Assembly: GCA_937930305.1 (NCBI GenBank)
Contig: CALGLE010000014.1
Location: forward strand, 1-64,000
Reading direction: 5' to 3'
From: an uncultured Granulosicoccaceae bacterium
GTDB taxonomy: Bacteria; Pseudomonadota; Gammaproteobacteria; Granulosicoccales; Granulosicoccaceae
DNA: 64,000 bases
Positions 1 to 9,441 of this stretch are shown here, one piece after another. The position numbers and the translations under genes are program-made. Position 1 is the stretch's first letter. Every line of letters starts with the position of its first letter. The notes under the pieces were generated by a model, which was not told where the DNA came from, ran no database searches, and saw nothing but the letters and a program-made list of their open reading frames with translations.

Positions 1-27
1 CTGGTTATCCTGTACTTGGTGAGTCAT
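1..27 (-). CDS. 5' end of a truncated minus-strand gene
   Basis: Reading leftward, an ATG at 27 opens a frame beginning MTHQVQDNQ that runs off the window edge. A purine-rich stretch (GAGAGAGAAACC) sits directly upstream as a possible ribosome binding site. An in-frame ATG at 45 is an alternative start. Only nine codons are visible, so the product cannot be named and the call rests on the start context alone. Confidence 0.3.
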
Positions 28-237
28 TGGTTTCTCTCTCTTCATTAATTTAGTCGTTAACGAAAAGAATAACCGATGGCTCGCCACTCTAAAACCGGTG
101 AGCGGCTAAGCCAATTTACAGAAAGGATTTTGCACTACCAAAATATATTCGACATATCAAAAGCCATACTCCCCCCCAAACTTCTCTGCACCGAGCAATA
201 TTAAACCAAACATAATCCCACCCAAAGCAACTAAAGA

Positions 238-354
238 GGCCCCTCAAATAGCTCACCCACCCTAACAGCGATCTCTGCGGCACGGACGCCGCAGCGAAGC
301 CCCAGGACGGGTTCATGCGTTCGCAGTTGGGGTGGGTGAGCTATTTAAGGGGCC
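238..354. repeat. Palindromic element with 25-bp terminal inverted repeats
   Basis: The arms 238-262 and 330-354 are reverse complements with a single mismatch in 25 bases; both contain AGCTCACCCACCC or its complement. The 67-bp interior includes a second short dyad (CTGCGGC...GCCGCAG, about 275-295) and one copy of the direct repeat at 285-327. The size and dyad structure resemble a MITE or compound REP/BIME element. No transposase is visible and no further copy was noticed in this window. Confidence 0.6.
285..327. repeat. Direct repeat, copy 1 (43 bp)
   Basis: This copy begins GACGCCGCAGCGAAGCCCCA and ends TTCATGCGTTCGCAGT. It matches the copy at 360-403 except for one inserted T and one C/T change. 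It lies inside the palindromic element and contains the small dyad TGCGTTCGCA. Confidence 0.7.
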
Positions 355-359
355 GGCCC

Positions 360-403
360 GACGCCGCAGCGAAGCCCCATGGATGGGTTCATGCGTTCGC
401 AGT
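360..403. repeat. Direct repeat, copy 2, overlapping the RND gene stop
   Basis: This is the second copy of the 43/44-bp repeat. It covers the stop codon (389-391) and the last four sense codons of the minus-strand RND transporter, so the tail TANA and the stop are supplied by repeat sequence. Copy 1 would encode the same tail, which suggests that the repeat replaced or extended the original 3' end of the gene. Confidence 0.65.
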
Positions 404-3400
404 CGACCCACTAGCAGCCCGTTGCCGAGCCGCAGCCTTTCGCTTCTGATCCCGTTTTAAGCGCCGAACTTTGCGCAGTGCCGTCACCTTTGCACCCAAC
501 ACCAATAAACAGGGAGTTAGAAATAACGTCAGCAAGGTTGTAAACGCCAAGCCACCTGCAATCGCGCTGGCTAATTGCGTCCACCACATAGTGGAAGGCG
601 CGCCAAAGGTAATGGTGCGGTCCAATAGGTTGATGTTCATCGACAACACCATGGGCAATAAACCTAAGATGGTGGTGATGGCGGTTAAGCAAACTGGGCG
701 CGCACGCACAGCACCGGTCAATAGCGCCGCATCTAAAGCCGCGGCACCTGATGCTCGGAATCGGTTATAGGTGTCGATGAGTACGATGTTGTTGTTCACC
801 ACTATGCCGGCCAGAGCGATGATGCCAATACCGACCATGACCACACCGAATGTCTGTTTCGCTAACATCAAGCCAATCAGTACACCGGAAGTTGAAAACA
901 GAATTGCGCTCAGAATGAGTAGGGCGTGATAAACGCTGTTGAATTGGGTCACCAAAATAATGGTCATTAAAAAGATGGCGGTTAAAAAAGCGGTGGCTAA
1001 AAAGATACCGGCCTCTTGTTGCTCTTCTGCTTCTCCTTTGAAGTTAATCGACACTTCAGGATCGATAGGTCCTTCTAGCAAGCGCTCTTGCAGTAATTTT
1101 AATTGCGTATCTGGGATGAAGTCTTCACCGACATTGGATTCCACGGTGATGACTCTTTGTGTGTCCACGCGGGTGATAGTGCCGGTTTTTGGAACCGGTT
1201 GTATGGATACAAAATTACTAAGTGGCACCATACCGCGTGGGGTGCCAATGCGTAAATTTTTGATTTGATCTAAATTTCGATTCTCTTCGGGGTAGCGCAC
1301 GCGAATATCGAGTTCATCGGTGGCGTCATCGGGACGATAGCCGGCCACACGAATTCCGCTGGTGATTAGTTGAATGGCGTTACCGATCATCGCAATATCA
1401 ACCCCGTTGCGAGCAGCTTGTTCGCGATTGACTTTCAGCTCCCACTCAATGCCGGGTAAGGCGCGGTTGTCGCTTATTTCGACAAAGCCACCCACTTCTC
1501 CCATTAGATTTCTTAAATACATCACGGCTTCGTCGCGCTTTTTATCGCTCAACGCGCTGACTTGGATGTTAATGGGCTTGCCACCGCCACCCGGGCCGCC
1601 TTGGTTTTTTGCAAACTCTAGCTTGATGCCAGCAATGTTTTTGGTCTTTTCACGTAATTCTTCAATAATGGCGGAGGCTTTTTCGCGTTTATTCCATGGT
1701 GCCAATTGAAGCACGATGCTTCCGATTTGGTCTTCCGCAGCATTACCCGCACCGCCACCACCGCCAGTTTTCGCATAGACCGTTTCTACACCCTCTTGTT
1801 CGTAAACGTAGGATTCCACGTTTCGTACAATGGCATCGCGTTCATAAATAGATAAGTCACCCCGGGCATAGACTTGCACCGCCATGGTTTCAGGTTCGAT
1901 ATCAGGAAAAAATTCAACACCTCGGCCTAATTTTCCGTACACGAAATAGGTTGCAATGGTGAATGCCAGAACACACAAAAACGTGATGAATGGGCCACGC
2001 AAAAGCACGTGCAGGAATTTCAAGTAGCGACTCTTAATCCCCGATGTGCCTTCATGAATTTCACGAGCCGTGATTTGCCCTGCGTTGGATGCCATGTCAG
2101 GGTTTTGTAACACCCGTCGAAGTTCTGCTTTTGCATCGAGCTCTTGCGTTTCTTGCTTGGTTATCTTGGGCGGTTTGCGGCCAATCAATTTGCCCAGTAC
2201 GGGAATGAATACCAGAGCCATTGCCAGTGAGGCGATTAAACACGTAATTACGGTGATGGGCATGTATTTCATGAATTGCCCGATAACTCCTGGCCAAAAC
2301 AGAAGTGGGGTAAACACCGCAATGGTGGTGAATGTGGATGCCGTGACCGGCCATGCCATTCGTTGGGCAGCCGCGCGATAGGCTTGTTCTTTTGTCATGC
2401 CATCGTCAATGTTTCTGTCGGCCAGTTCAGTAACAATGATGGCTCCATCGACCAGCATGCCAACCACTAAGATTAAACTGAAAAGCACCACCACGTTCAT
2501 GGTGAAGCCCAGCATATTGATAACAAAAATACCGGCTAAAAAAGAACCGGGAATGGCCAGTCCAACTAACAACGAAGAACGGAATCCTAGAGCGGCCATG
2601 ATGACAATCATGACCAGCACAATGCCAGAGACCACATTGTTTTGAAGATCAGTCAGCATCGTGCGCGTCTCTTTGGCTTTATCTTGCTGATATTGAATTT
2701 TTAAGCTATCCGGTAAGCGCTTTTGTTCTTCGGCGATTACTGCACGAACATCTTCAATGGTGCTGATAACATTCGCGCCCAAACGCTTTGAAATTTCTAA
2801 CACCAAAGTCGGGGAGCCGTTTAACCTTGCAAAGCTGTGTGGGTCTTTGAATGTGCGTCGCACTTCGGCTACATCGCCAAAAGTAACCACTCGATCGCCA
2901 TCCACTTTCACTGGCAAGGAGAGTACGTCATTGATGTTCTCTATTACTCCCGGCACCTTTAACACCATTCGGCCAACACCAGTATCAATGGCGCCAGCAG
3001 CCACCAGCAGGTTATTCGACTGAATGAGGGAGAACAGTTGGTTGAAGTCCACGTTGTAGGTTTCTAAAACCACTGGGTCAACAACGATTTCTAAAACCTC
3101 TTCGCGCTCTCCGGCCACGTTGGCCTCAAGCACGCCGGGTAGCGCTTCCAGCTTGTCTTTGAAGTCACGTGCGATGCCAACCAGTGTGCGTTCTGGTAAA
3201 TTCCCAGACAAACTGACGCTAAGCACTGGGAACAGGGCGACATTCACTTCATTCACGGTGGGCTCATCGGCTGCGGCAGGCAGATTGCCCTTCGCTTTAT
3301 CCACTTTCTCACGAACATCCAATAGCGCTGCTTCACCATCAAAGCCGGCATCAAACTCCAGTAGCACGGAGGCATGACTCTCTGATGCTGTGCTGGACAT

Positions 3401-3640
3401 ATTTTTTAAACCGTCAATGCTCTGCAGCTCTTTTTCCATTGGCCGCACTAACAGACGCTCACCGTCATTCGGTGAAATCCCATCCAGCGATAAAGAGACA
3501 TAGATGATGGGAATGGGTACATCTGGTTCCATTTCTTTCGGGATGCTGCTGTAGGCGAGGACACCTGCAATGACCAAAAAAATGAACATCATGTAAACGG
3601 TGCGGCTTCGATCAAATGCCGCATTGATGAGTGCATGCAT
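389..3640 (-). CDS. RND efflux transporter, inner-membrane pump (HAE/AcrB-type)
   Basis: At 1083 residues this has the usual length for an AcrB-type proton-driven pump, which expels hydrophobic compounds through a tripartite complex. It has an N-terminal membrane segment, two large periplasmic loops and the TM4 stretch LVVGMLVDGAIIVTELADR. That stretch keeps only one of the two adjacent aspartates of AcrB. TM10 carries GIVVNNNIVLIDTYNRF. A Gly-rich loop (GGGGGAGN) lies in the second porter region. The adaptor gene is upstream on the same strand with 3 bases between them, so the two are co-transcribed. No outer-membrane TolC partner is visible. The last codons lie inside a repeat. Substrate unknown. 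Confidence 0.93.
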   Translation of the reverse strand: MHALINAAFDRSRTVYMMFIFLVIAGVLAYSSIPKEMEPDVPIPIIYVSLSLDGISPNDGERLLVRPMEKELQSIDGLKNMSSTASESHASVLLEFDAGFDGEAALLDVREKVDKAKGNLPAAADEPTVNEVNVALFPVLSVSLSGNLPERTLVGIARDFKDKLEALPGVLEANVAGEREEVLEIVVDPVVLETYNVDFNQLFSLIQSNNLLVAAGAIDTGVGRMVLKVPGVIENINDVLSLPVKVDGDRVVTFGDVAEVRRTFKDPHSFARLNGSPTLVLEISKRLGANVISTIEDVRAVIAEEQKRLPDSLKIQYQQDKAKETRTMLTDLQNNVVSGIVLVMIVIMAALGFRSSLLVGLAIPGSFLAGIFVINMLGFTMNVVVLFSLILVVGMLVDGAIIVTELADRNIDDGMTKEQAYRAAAQRMAWPVTASTFTTIAVFTPLLFWPGVIGQFMKYMPITVITCLIASLAMALVFIPVLGKLIGRKPPKITKQETQELDAKAELRRVLQNPDMASNAGQITAREIHEGTSGIKSRYLKFLHVLLRGPFITFLCVLAFTIATYFVYGKLGRGVEFFPDIEPETMAVQVYARGDLSIYERDAIVRNVESYVYEQEGVETVYAKTGGGGGAGNAAEDQIGSIVLQLAPWNKREKASAIIEELREKTKNIAGIKLEFAKNQGGPGGGGKPINIQVSALSDKKRDEAVMYLRNLMGEVGGFVEISDNRALPGIEWELKVNREQAARNGVDIAMIGNAIQLITSGIRVAGYRPDDATDELDIRVRYPEENRNLDQIKNLRIGTPRGMVPLSNFVSIQPVPKTGTITRVDTQRVITVESNVGEDFIPDTQLKLLQERLLEGPIDPEVSINFKGEAEEQQEAGIFLATAFLTAIFLMTIILVTQFNSVYHALLILSAILFSTSGVLIGLMLAKQTFGVVMVGIGIIALAGIVVNNNIVLIDTYNRFRASGAAALDAALLTGAVRARPVCLTAITTILGLLPMVLSMNINLLDRTITFGAPSTMWWTQLASAIAGGLAFTTLLTLFLTPCLLVLGAKVTALRKVRRLKRDQKRKAAARQRAASGSTANA

Positions 3641-3643
3641 AAG

Positions 3644-4765
3644 TTAATTCCCGCTGGTATCGGTTTCTTCTTCAACCATCACCGGATCTACCGTTTCGCC
3701 GACGGCCACAAAGGCTTGGCCCAGTGTGATGATGAGGCTTTCATTCGGAATTCCCGACACCCAAGCACCATCAATGGTTGTGCTAAGCAGAGTTACGGGT
3801 GTAAACAGCACCTGATTGTTTTCGTCAACTAACTTAACGCCCAGCTCGCCCTTGTCGCCCAATGATAAAGCTGAGGGTGTAAGAAAAACTGTTTCTAACG
3901 TTTCTACTGGAATCTTCAGTGAGGCACTGACGCCGGCGGCAACTTTTTCACCGGGGTTTTTAACTTTTGCTTCTACGGTGAAACTGCGTGTTTGTGAGTT
4001 TGCAACCGATGCAACAAACGTAATCTCACCTTCAAGAATTTGCCCGGTGATGAGTTCAACCATAATGTCTTCACCGACGGTTAGTTCGGCCACTGCTTGT
4101 TGTGACACTTCGGCGGATACTTTAAAGCTTGAATCGTCAACCAGTTCTGCAACCACAGTTCCTGGTGAGACCAGCTCTCCTAATTCAACTGGCATCGCAT
4201 TAATGATTCCGTCGAATGGGGCTGTGATGGTGACGTTTTCGATGTCGCGACGAATTCGATTGCGCTGCGCTTGCGCGGATGCCAAGACGGCACTTGCCCG
4301 TTGCGATTGAACTTTGGATTGCAGGCCTTGTTTGCGAAGCTGCGCCGCCGCTTGTTGTTCACTGACGGCGGCGCGTACTTGTGCATCAGCCTCGGCAAGG
4401 TCTACGTCTCGTCCATTCATCGCCAGGGTGGCGATGACGTCTGTCGCCTTCACTCGCTGACCTTTGGTTGCAGGCAGGGTTTCAACCGTACTGGTTATTT
4501 CAGCGCGAATTGACAGAACCCGTGCAGGTTCCAATTGGCCTTGCAGCACTATTTCGCGTGCCCTGGACTCCAGATTCGCTTTTGCGACCTGCACTTTCAT
4601 CAATTCTGAGTCTGATTCGGCCTCAGATGAGCCGTTATTTTCAACACTGGCATCAGCACTGCTACCATCTTGGGGGTCGGTGCTGGAACGGTCTAACATG
4701 CCGCTGGCCATCCAAACCACTAAGGCAAGTACCAAAACAACTGCGGTAATTATTGAAGTTCTCAT
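3644..4765 (-). CDS. RND efflux periplasmic adaptor (membrane fusion protein)
   Basis: This is a HlyD/AcrA-type adaptor that would link the RND pump at 389-3640 to an outer-membrane channel. I place the start at ATG 4765 (MRTSIITAVVLVLALVVW), because AAGGAC lies six bases upstream and this start gives an immediate membrane anchor; a longer frame to 4876 is unlikely. After the anchor comes an acidic Ser-rich linker, then a lipoyl-like half (LPATKGQRVKATDVIATL), an alpha-helical hairpin rich in Gln and Ala, and the second lipoyl half with the family motif ITAPFDGIINAMPVELGELV. A beta-barrel domain follows. There is no lipobox. Confidence 0.9.
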   Translation of the reverse strand: MRTSIITAVVLVLALVVWMASGMLDRSSTDPQDGSSADASVENNGSSEAESDSELMKVQVAKANLESRAREIVLQGQLEPARVLSIRAEITSTVETLPATKGQRVKATDVIATLAMNGRDVDLAEADAQVRAAVSEQQAAAQLRKQGLQSKVQSQRASAVLASAQAQRNRIRRDIENVTITAPFDGIINAMPVELGELVSPGTVVAELVDDSSFKVSAEVSQQAVAELTVGEDIMVELITGQILEGEITFVASVANSQTRSFTVEAKVKNPGEKVAAGVSASLKIPVETLETVFLTPSALSLGDKGELGVKLVDENNQVLFTPVTLLSTTIDGAWVSGIPNESLIITLGQAFVAVGETVDPVMVEEETDTSGN

Positions 4766-4852
4766 GGACGTCCTTAAATCAAAGCTTCTTAAATGCCTGC
4801 CAATCTGACTATATCTCACCGAATGTGGAAAAACCGTGAGCGGGCCGCCTAG

Positions 4853-5785
4853 GTGACTGGACTGAAAAGGTTGCACCGATTGATAGCCACAGCATTGAAA
4901 AAATCGCGCAGCGGCGCTTTATCCGAAAGGTTAATCAAGTGGCTATGTGCAGGCGCAATTGTTGTGCCGCTCATGGGCTGTGCCACACCGACCTCTAAGC
5001 TGATTGATTTAGCGGATACACAGCGATTTCAACGCTCGTCGGTTCAGGCAAATGGCTACCGACATTTAGTGCTGCAGAACCCGGTGTTTCAAAAGACGGG
5101 CAAACGTGAGAAAACCGATACCTTGCATGTCTATCTGGAGGGAGACGGGTCACCTTGGAAATATCGGGTATTGCGCATGCGGGACCCAACGCCGCGTCAG
5201 CCCCTGATGTTGGCCTTAATGGGGATGGATAATGCCCCGGCGGTATACCTGGGGCGACCCTGTTACAACGGCAGTTATGCCGATAAAGGCTGTTCGGATG
5301 ATCTGTGGACGTCTGCTAGATACTCCGAAGTGGTGGTGAGTAGCATGTCCCAAGTCTTGCAGAAGCTCATACAGGCCAAAGATGTTCATAATATCCGCCT
5401 ATTTGGACACAGCGGCGGCGGAACACTGGCTCTGCTGATCGCGGAACGTGTGCCTGAAGTGAATCATGTCGTTACATTAGCCGGTAACTTAGATACGGAT
5501 GCGTGGGTGACTCACCACCGCTATTCCGCTTTGTACGGATCTTTAAATCCTGCAAAACGCGATCCCTTAAGAAGCTCTGTAACTCAGTGGCATTTCATGG
5601 GACGGCGCGACTCGGTCATCCCACCCGCCATTGTTAAGCCATTTATTCAATCCCAATCCAACGTATTTGCCACCGTAATCGGTACCTTCTCACACGGGTG
5701 CTGCTGGCAACGAATATGGCCATCGGTGTTATCAGGGCTAGAAAGCAATGATACAAAGCGCATTCCAGGTATGCGATTGCAATAA
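4853..5785 (+). CDS. Alpha/beta-hydrolase-like lipoprotein
   Basis: The protein carries a lipobox-like LMGC near residue 42 after a hydrophobic stretch, so it is probably a lipid-anchored envelope protein. The remainder resembles a serine hydrolase: LFGHSGGGTLALLIAE is a nucleophile elbow (GxSxG), and a late TFSHGCCW could supply the histidine. The first codon is GTG with a poor ribosome site, and about 25 residues precede the hydrophobic part, so the true start may be further in. It overlaps only the unused long frame of the divergent adaptor gene. Substrate unknown. Confidence 0.75.
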   Translation: MTGLKRLHRLIATALKKSRSGALSERLIKWLCAGAIVVPLMGCATPTSKLIDLADTQRFQRSSVQANGYRHLVLQNPVFQKTGKREKTDTLHVYLEGDGSPWKYRVLRMRDPTPRQPLMLALMGMDNAPAVYLGRPCYNGSYADKGCSDDLWTSARYSEVVVSSMSQVLQKLIQAKDVHNIRLFGHSGGGTLALLIAERVPEVNHVVTLAGNLDTDAWVTHHRYSALYGSLNPAKRDPLRSSVTQWHFMGRRDSVIPPAIVKPFIQSQSNVFATVIGTFSHGCCWQRIWPSVLSGLESNDTKRIPGMRLQ

Positions 5786-5790
5786 GGTGG

Positions 5791-6534
5791 TTACGTTTTG
5801 AGTCCCGCGCCAATCATTTTTGGCTTATCAGTAAACACACCGTCCACGCCCATGGCGATCAATTCCTTAGCTTGAGCTAAATCATTCACGGTGTAACAGT
5901 AAAGCCCATAACCAGCTTGTTTAATCTCTTTCGCCGATTGTGTTTCAAGCAGTGGAGCTGCCATATGCAAATTTTGACATTGCAACGCGATCAGTTCTTC
6001 CTGCCATTGCTCCGGAATAGCACAAGTAATCAATGCTCTAGGGGCGTCGGGCCAAAGGGCTTTTGCTTCGAACAAAGCTTCTTTGCTAAACGATGATAAA
6101 ACCAAAGGGAGCGTGGTGGGCCAGGTGCTTTTTAAGCAATTAACTACCGCCGCAGCGGTTTCTTTTTCAAGTCCAGGTGTAGGTTTAATCTCTAAATTCA
6201 GCCCAATACCATGGCTGATCAGCAAATCGATTGCTCGATCTAGTCGGGGCAATGGTTCACCTCGGAATTGAGGGTTGTCATTTGACGCATCTAAGGTATC
6301 CAACTCTGATGAGCTGGCTGCGCATAAATATCCTGTGCCGTTCGTGCAGCGTTCAAGGCCGTCGTCGTGGTGAAGGTAGGCAACGCCGTCACTGGAGATC
6401 ATGGCATCCACTTCAACACTGCCTGCACCATGGTCAATGGCGAGTGATAGAGCGGCTAAAGTATTTTCAGGGGCGTCAGCAGATGCCCCGCGATGCGCTA
6501 CAACGCGGTGGAGTGATCGCTTGAATTGCCCCAT
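5791..6534 (-). CDS. ugpQ: Glycerophosphodiester phosphodiesterase (GDPD family)
   Basis: At 247 residues this matches the cytoplasmic UgpQ type, which hydrolyses deacylated phospholipids (glycerophosphodiesters) to glycerol-3-phosphate and an alcohol. The family signature is clear: AHRGASADAPENT near residue 13 (catalytic His and Arg, metal-binding Glu), VEVDAMISSDGVAYLHHDDG, and late YTVNDLAQAKELIAMGVDGVFTDKP split over the end of the TIM barrel. There is no signal peptide. It is convergent with the lipoprotein hydrolase with a 5-base gap. The symbol is by family resemblance; no ugp transporter adjoins it. Confidence 0.88.
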   Translation of the reverse strand: MGQFKRSLHRVVAHRGASADAPENTLAALSLAIDHGAGSVEVDAMISSDGVAYLHHDDGLERCTNGTGYLCAASSSELDTLDASNDNPQFRGEPLPRLDRAIDLLISHGIGLNLEIKPTPGLEKETAAAVVNCLKSTWPTTLPLVLSSFSKEALFEAKALWPDAPRALITCAIPEQWQEELIALQCQNLHMAAPLLETQSAKEIKQAGYGLYCYTVNDLAQAKELIAMGVDGVFTDKPKMIGAGLKT

Positions 6535-6770
6535 GCTTGATAAGTTCCTGAGGTTGGCTTCGTATCACGCAAAAATTCATTTCGCATGCGCTCGTACTCA
6601 TGGTACTCGTGATGATAGGAGCGTGTGCAAAAGGTCTCAACTTCGTTTCGGCGGCAATCTTCATGGCGAAGAGCCGAGTACGTCGCCTGGCGGTAGTCGA
6701 TGGATTGACATCCGGTCGCTAGTAAAGCGCCCAAAACGATGGCAGCCACGGTAAAAACCGAGGGTTTCAT
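6498..6770 (-). CDS. Small lipoprotein, unknown function
   Basis: I place the start at ATG 6770 (MKPSVFTVAAIVLGALLATGC), which gives a textbook lipoprotein signal peptide ending in LLATGC. A longer frame starts at 6800. The mature part is about 70 residues, rich in His, Glu, Arg and Tyr (YHHEYHEYERMRNEF), and has two further cysteines. Its 3' end overlaps the start of the GDPD gene by 37 bases on the same strand, suggesting coupled expression. I do not recognise a family. Confidence 0.65.
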   Translation of the reverse strand: MKPSVFTVAAIVLGALLATGCQSIDYRQATYSALRHEDCRRNEVETFCTRSYHHEYHEYERMRNEFLRDTKPTSGTYQAWGNSSDHSTAL

Positions 6771-7030
6771 CACAAAGGGATTAGTGCATTGGAATGTCAT
6801 GGCGATCGAATTCGTTACTTAAATAGGTCTTGCGCGGGCCGGTGAGTATAGGAGTGGATTTTTCACTGTCCAGCGGTTGTTAGGAGAAATAACGAACCTA
6901 TTTTTAGGTTTTGGCAATTGTAAAGATTATTGCGCACAACAGGTGCAAACAACTGCTACGCAATGCGCATAAATCGCGTCAACAGAACCCGATAGCGTCG
7001 AACCGGTGACAGGATTGCTAAACTGCGGTT

Positions 7031-7876
7031 ATGACAACACTTACGCCCGAATTTCGTCAATCCATCCGTCGCTCTGTGGATCAAGCTCTGGATTTGGCTG
7101 CTGAGGTCACGCTGCCTAAATTCCGTCAACCAATCGTGGTGGACAATAAAGACGTCGATGGCTTTGACCCGGTCACCTTAGCCGATCGTGAAGCTGAGCA
7201 AGTGTTGCGAGATGCTCTTACAGCGGCTCTGCCGTATGCCCAATTTCTGGGCGAGGAGAATTCTGTTGCCGCGCTTGAATTAGATCCCACCCTGCAGTTG
7301 CCACTGAGTCAATCAGACCAGGCATCTCTGACATGGGTTGTAGACCCGATCGATGGCACGCGTGCTTTCATTACCGGTTTACCGCTCTGGGGCACGCTGG
7401 TGGCATTAAATGATGGGACTGAAGTTGTCTTCGGTGTGTTGGATCAGCCCTGGCTAGCTGAGCGTTTTATTGGCGATGGAGAACACGCTGAACTTGTGCA
7501 TGGTGGCAAATCTAGCGTGCTTAAAACTCGGGCTGAACGCCCCATAAGCGAATGTATTTTGCAGTGCACCACACCGGATATGTTCACTGATGCAATCAGC
7601 AAACAGGCTTTTAAGCGAGTGCAAAGCAAGGTAGCGATGACGCGATACGGTGGTGACTGCTATGCCTACGCTTTACTGGCTATGGGCGGTATTGATGCCG
7701 TTATTGAAAGCAGTTTGCAGCCCTATGACATTCAAGCGTTAATTCCGATAGTAGAAGGTGCGGGTGGGGTCATAACGAATTGGGATGGTGACGCGTGTTT
7801 ATCCGGAGGAAGCGTCGTTGCTGCCGCAAATGCAGCGCTGCATGCACAGCTCTTGGCTGTGCTGAACGATCAGTAG
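7031..7876 (+). CDS. Inositol-monophosphatase-family phosphatase, histidinol-phosphatase-like (HisN)
   Basis: This is a 281-residue Mg-dependent, Li-sensitive type phosphatase. Metal ligands are visible: E75/E76 in LGEEN, D105 and D108 in WVVDPIDGTRAF, and D233 in QPYDIQALIPIVEGAGG. The run RYGGDCYAYALLAMGGIDAV is closer to histidinol-phosphate phosphatases of the HisN type than to SuhB or CysQ, so the last dephosphorylation before histidinol oxidation is the best guess. No other his genes are nearby, so a housekeeping sugar or inositol phosphatase role remains possible. Confidence 0.85.
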   Translation: MTTLTPEFRQSIRRSVDQALDLAAEVTLPKFRQPIVVDNKDVDGFDPVTLADREAEQVLRDALTAALPYAQFLGEENSVAALELDPTLQLPLSQSDQASLTWVVDPIDGTRAFITGLPLWGTLVALNDGTEVVFGVLDQPWLAERFIGDGEHAELVHGGKSSVLKTRAERPISECILQCTTPDMFTDAISKQAFKRVQSKVAMTRYGGDCYAYALLAMGGIDAVIESSLQPYDIQALIPIVEGAGGVITNWDGDACLSGGSVVAAANAALHAQLLAVLNDQ

Positions 7877-9267
7877 TCGATGGTTAATCGAAATTGATCA
7901 CTGGCGTTCCCACCGCGATTGTCGGATGCGGTTATCTGAATTAACCAGCGTCCTTCATTTTGTGCGGTGGCAATACCCGTTATAACGCCAGAGTCTGACA
8001 AATTGACTCCTGGGGGTAAATTATTGGCACTGTATGTCAAGGTGTCGCCATCGGGGTCGGAGAAAAAGGTGTAGAGCGCGTAGCTAAAAGCACCGTTAAC
8101 ACGAGCATTTCTGATATCCGTCACGATCGGTGCTTGGTTTTGCGGTTGAGAGCCCCCCACCGTCAATGTGAAGTTGTCACTGACCTCATATAAGCCGTCA
8201 TTAGCAAACACACTGAACTGATACGTGCCCGCATCATCGAGGGTGAGTTCTCCTTGTAGAAAGCCTGCTTCACTAAAACTTAAGGCACCCGATTGTATGA
8301 GTGGATTGTCCTGAACCCGCAGCTTCAGGGTATTGCCATCGACATCAGAAAAAAATTCTGATAAGTCCAATTCGAGCTCAACCGGAGTTTCATCCTCAAC
8401 GCTGACAGAGTAATCTGGAATAGTTGATACCACATAGGGCGCGGAATTAAAATTTACTAATCGAATGCGTACGGTAGTCTCCACATCGTGTACGCCGTCG
8501 CTCACCAGTAGCTTAAATGAATCATCTAAATAGTCACTGTTGGATAAACCCAAGCCTTGTTGGGGTGTGTAGCGAAATGTGCCATCCGACAGAACATTTA
8601 GGTTTTCTGCATATTGTGGGTTTGTGGTGACCTGCTTAATAAACAAGGGTTGATTGCGCACATGCACGTCATCTGTGGCGCCGGAAAATACAGCATAAGC
8701 GTCATTGGCATACACGACCCGGGAATTGTTTGTTATTGCTAAGTACTCGTTCTCGTTCACGGTAGGAGCTTCGTTAATCGCAACTCCGCAAATAATTTGT
8801 TGGTGACGATATATGTCTCCGTCATTCAATGTCGTCTCGATGGAGTAACTTAACGCTACAGGGGCCTTGAGTTCAGGCAAGGTGACATCAAAAGCGGTTG
8901 TGCCATTGGCGGAAAAGTCTTGTACGGAAATGGCGCAGTTCGTGTCGGACGTACAAGCTTGATCGAGCTGTTGAACGGCTACATCACCATCAAACCCCTC
9001 TTGGCTTTGGCATAAAGAGAGCGCGACATTCGAATTCTCTGCCCGCCAGCTCCAAGTCGATACGGTCCGAGGTGCGTTTTGCAATGTTGTTGAAGTTGTT
9101 GAGGCTTCGTTTAATATAACTGCGCTACCGTCTACCAGCTGCACACTAGACGTAGCGGAAGAGCCGTTGTTACGAGAGCCCTGGTCGCCGGTGGAATCTA
9201 CCCACCCACAGCCAATGAGTGCGGTGGACAGGACCGTCAGGGTGATTATGTTTTTGCAGCTCTTCAT
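7870..9267 (-). CDS. Lipoprotein with Ig-like/cadherin-like repeats
   Basis: The start is set at ATG 9267 (MKSCKNIITLTVLSTALIGC), giving a lipoprotein signal peptide with LIGC; the longer frame to 9393 adds an implausible leader. After a Ser/Thr-rich region the protein has beta-sandwich repeats of the putative-Ig/cadherin type: SVEDETPVELELDLSEFFSD with the DVDGNTL motif, and a final one with FFSDPDGDTLTYSANNLPPG and SGVITGIATAQNEGRWLI. Such domains usually bind calcium and mediate adhesion or polysaccharide contact at the cell surface. It overlaps the convergent phosphatase by 7 bases and is divergent from the OmpA-domain gene. Ligand unknown. Confidence 0.8.
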   Translation of the reverse strand: MKSCKNIITLTVLSTALIGCGWVDSTGDQGSRNNGSSATSSVQLVDGSAVILNEASTTSTTLQNAPRTVSTWSWRAENSNVALSLCQSQEGFDGDVAVQQLDQACTSDTNCAISVQDFSANGTTAFDVTLPELKAPVALSYSIETTLNDGDIYRHQQIICGVAINEAPTVNENEYLAITNNSRVVYANDAYAVFSGATDDVHVRNQPLFIKQVTTNPQYAENLNVLSDGTFRYTPQQGLGLSNSDYLDDSFKLLVSDGVHDVETTVRIRLVNFNSAPYVVSTIPDYSVSVEDETPVELELDLSEFFSDVDGNTLKLRVQDNPLIQSGALSFSEAGFLQGELTLDDAGTYQFSVFANDGLYEVSDNFTLTVGGSQPQNQAPIVTDIRNARVNGAFSYALYTFFSDPDGDTLTYSANNLPPGVNLSDSGVITGIATAQNEGRWLIQITASDNRGGNASDQFRLTIDY

Positions 9268-9399
9268 TGGGTTAAATAAGCGGCGAGCGCGCCCTAGCCT
9301 GAATATGCAGCGTGGTAACTCCCGCCGTGTGACAGGGTTTGCAGCGCAAATATGTGATGAAGTACCGTTATGTTGCTGGTCTGATGTTGGCAACGAATT

Positions 9400-9409
9400 G
9401 TTCCGGAAC
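9400..9409. promoter_or_regulatory. 10-bp palindrome in the divergent intergenic region
   Basis: GTTCCGGAAC is a perfect dyad in the 238-bp region between the divergent starts at 9267 and 9506. It could be an operator, but one copy of a 10-mer is weak evidence. Confidence 0.2.
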
Positions 9410-9441
9410 TGTAAACTGAGACCCAGTGGGGCGCTATCTGC

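Larger units (their letters stand above)
46..388. other. Intergenic region carrying a palindromic repeat
   Basis: This stretch of about 340 bases has no credible gene. Its right half is occupied by the inverted and direct repeats described separately. The left half (46-237) is AT-richer and shows nothing I can name. A short open frame on the minus strand crosses the palindrome and has no family resemblance, so it is not called. Confidence 0.5.

Noticed and set aside
116-316. 66-codon minus-strand frame crossing the palindrome near the left edge
   Set aside because: It is composed partly of repeat sequence, has no ribosome site and resembles no family.
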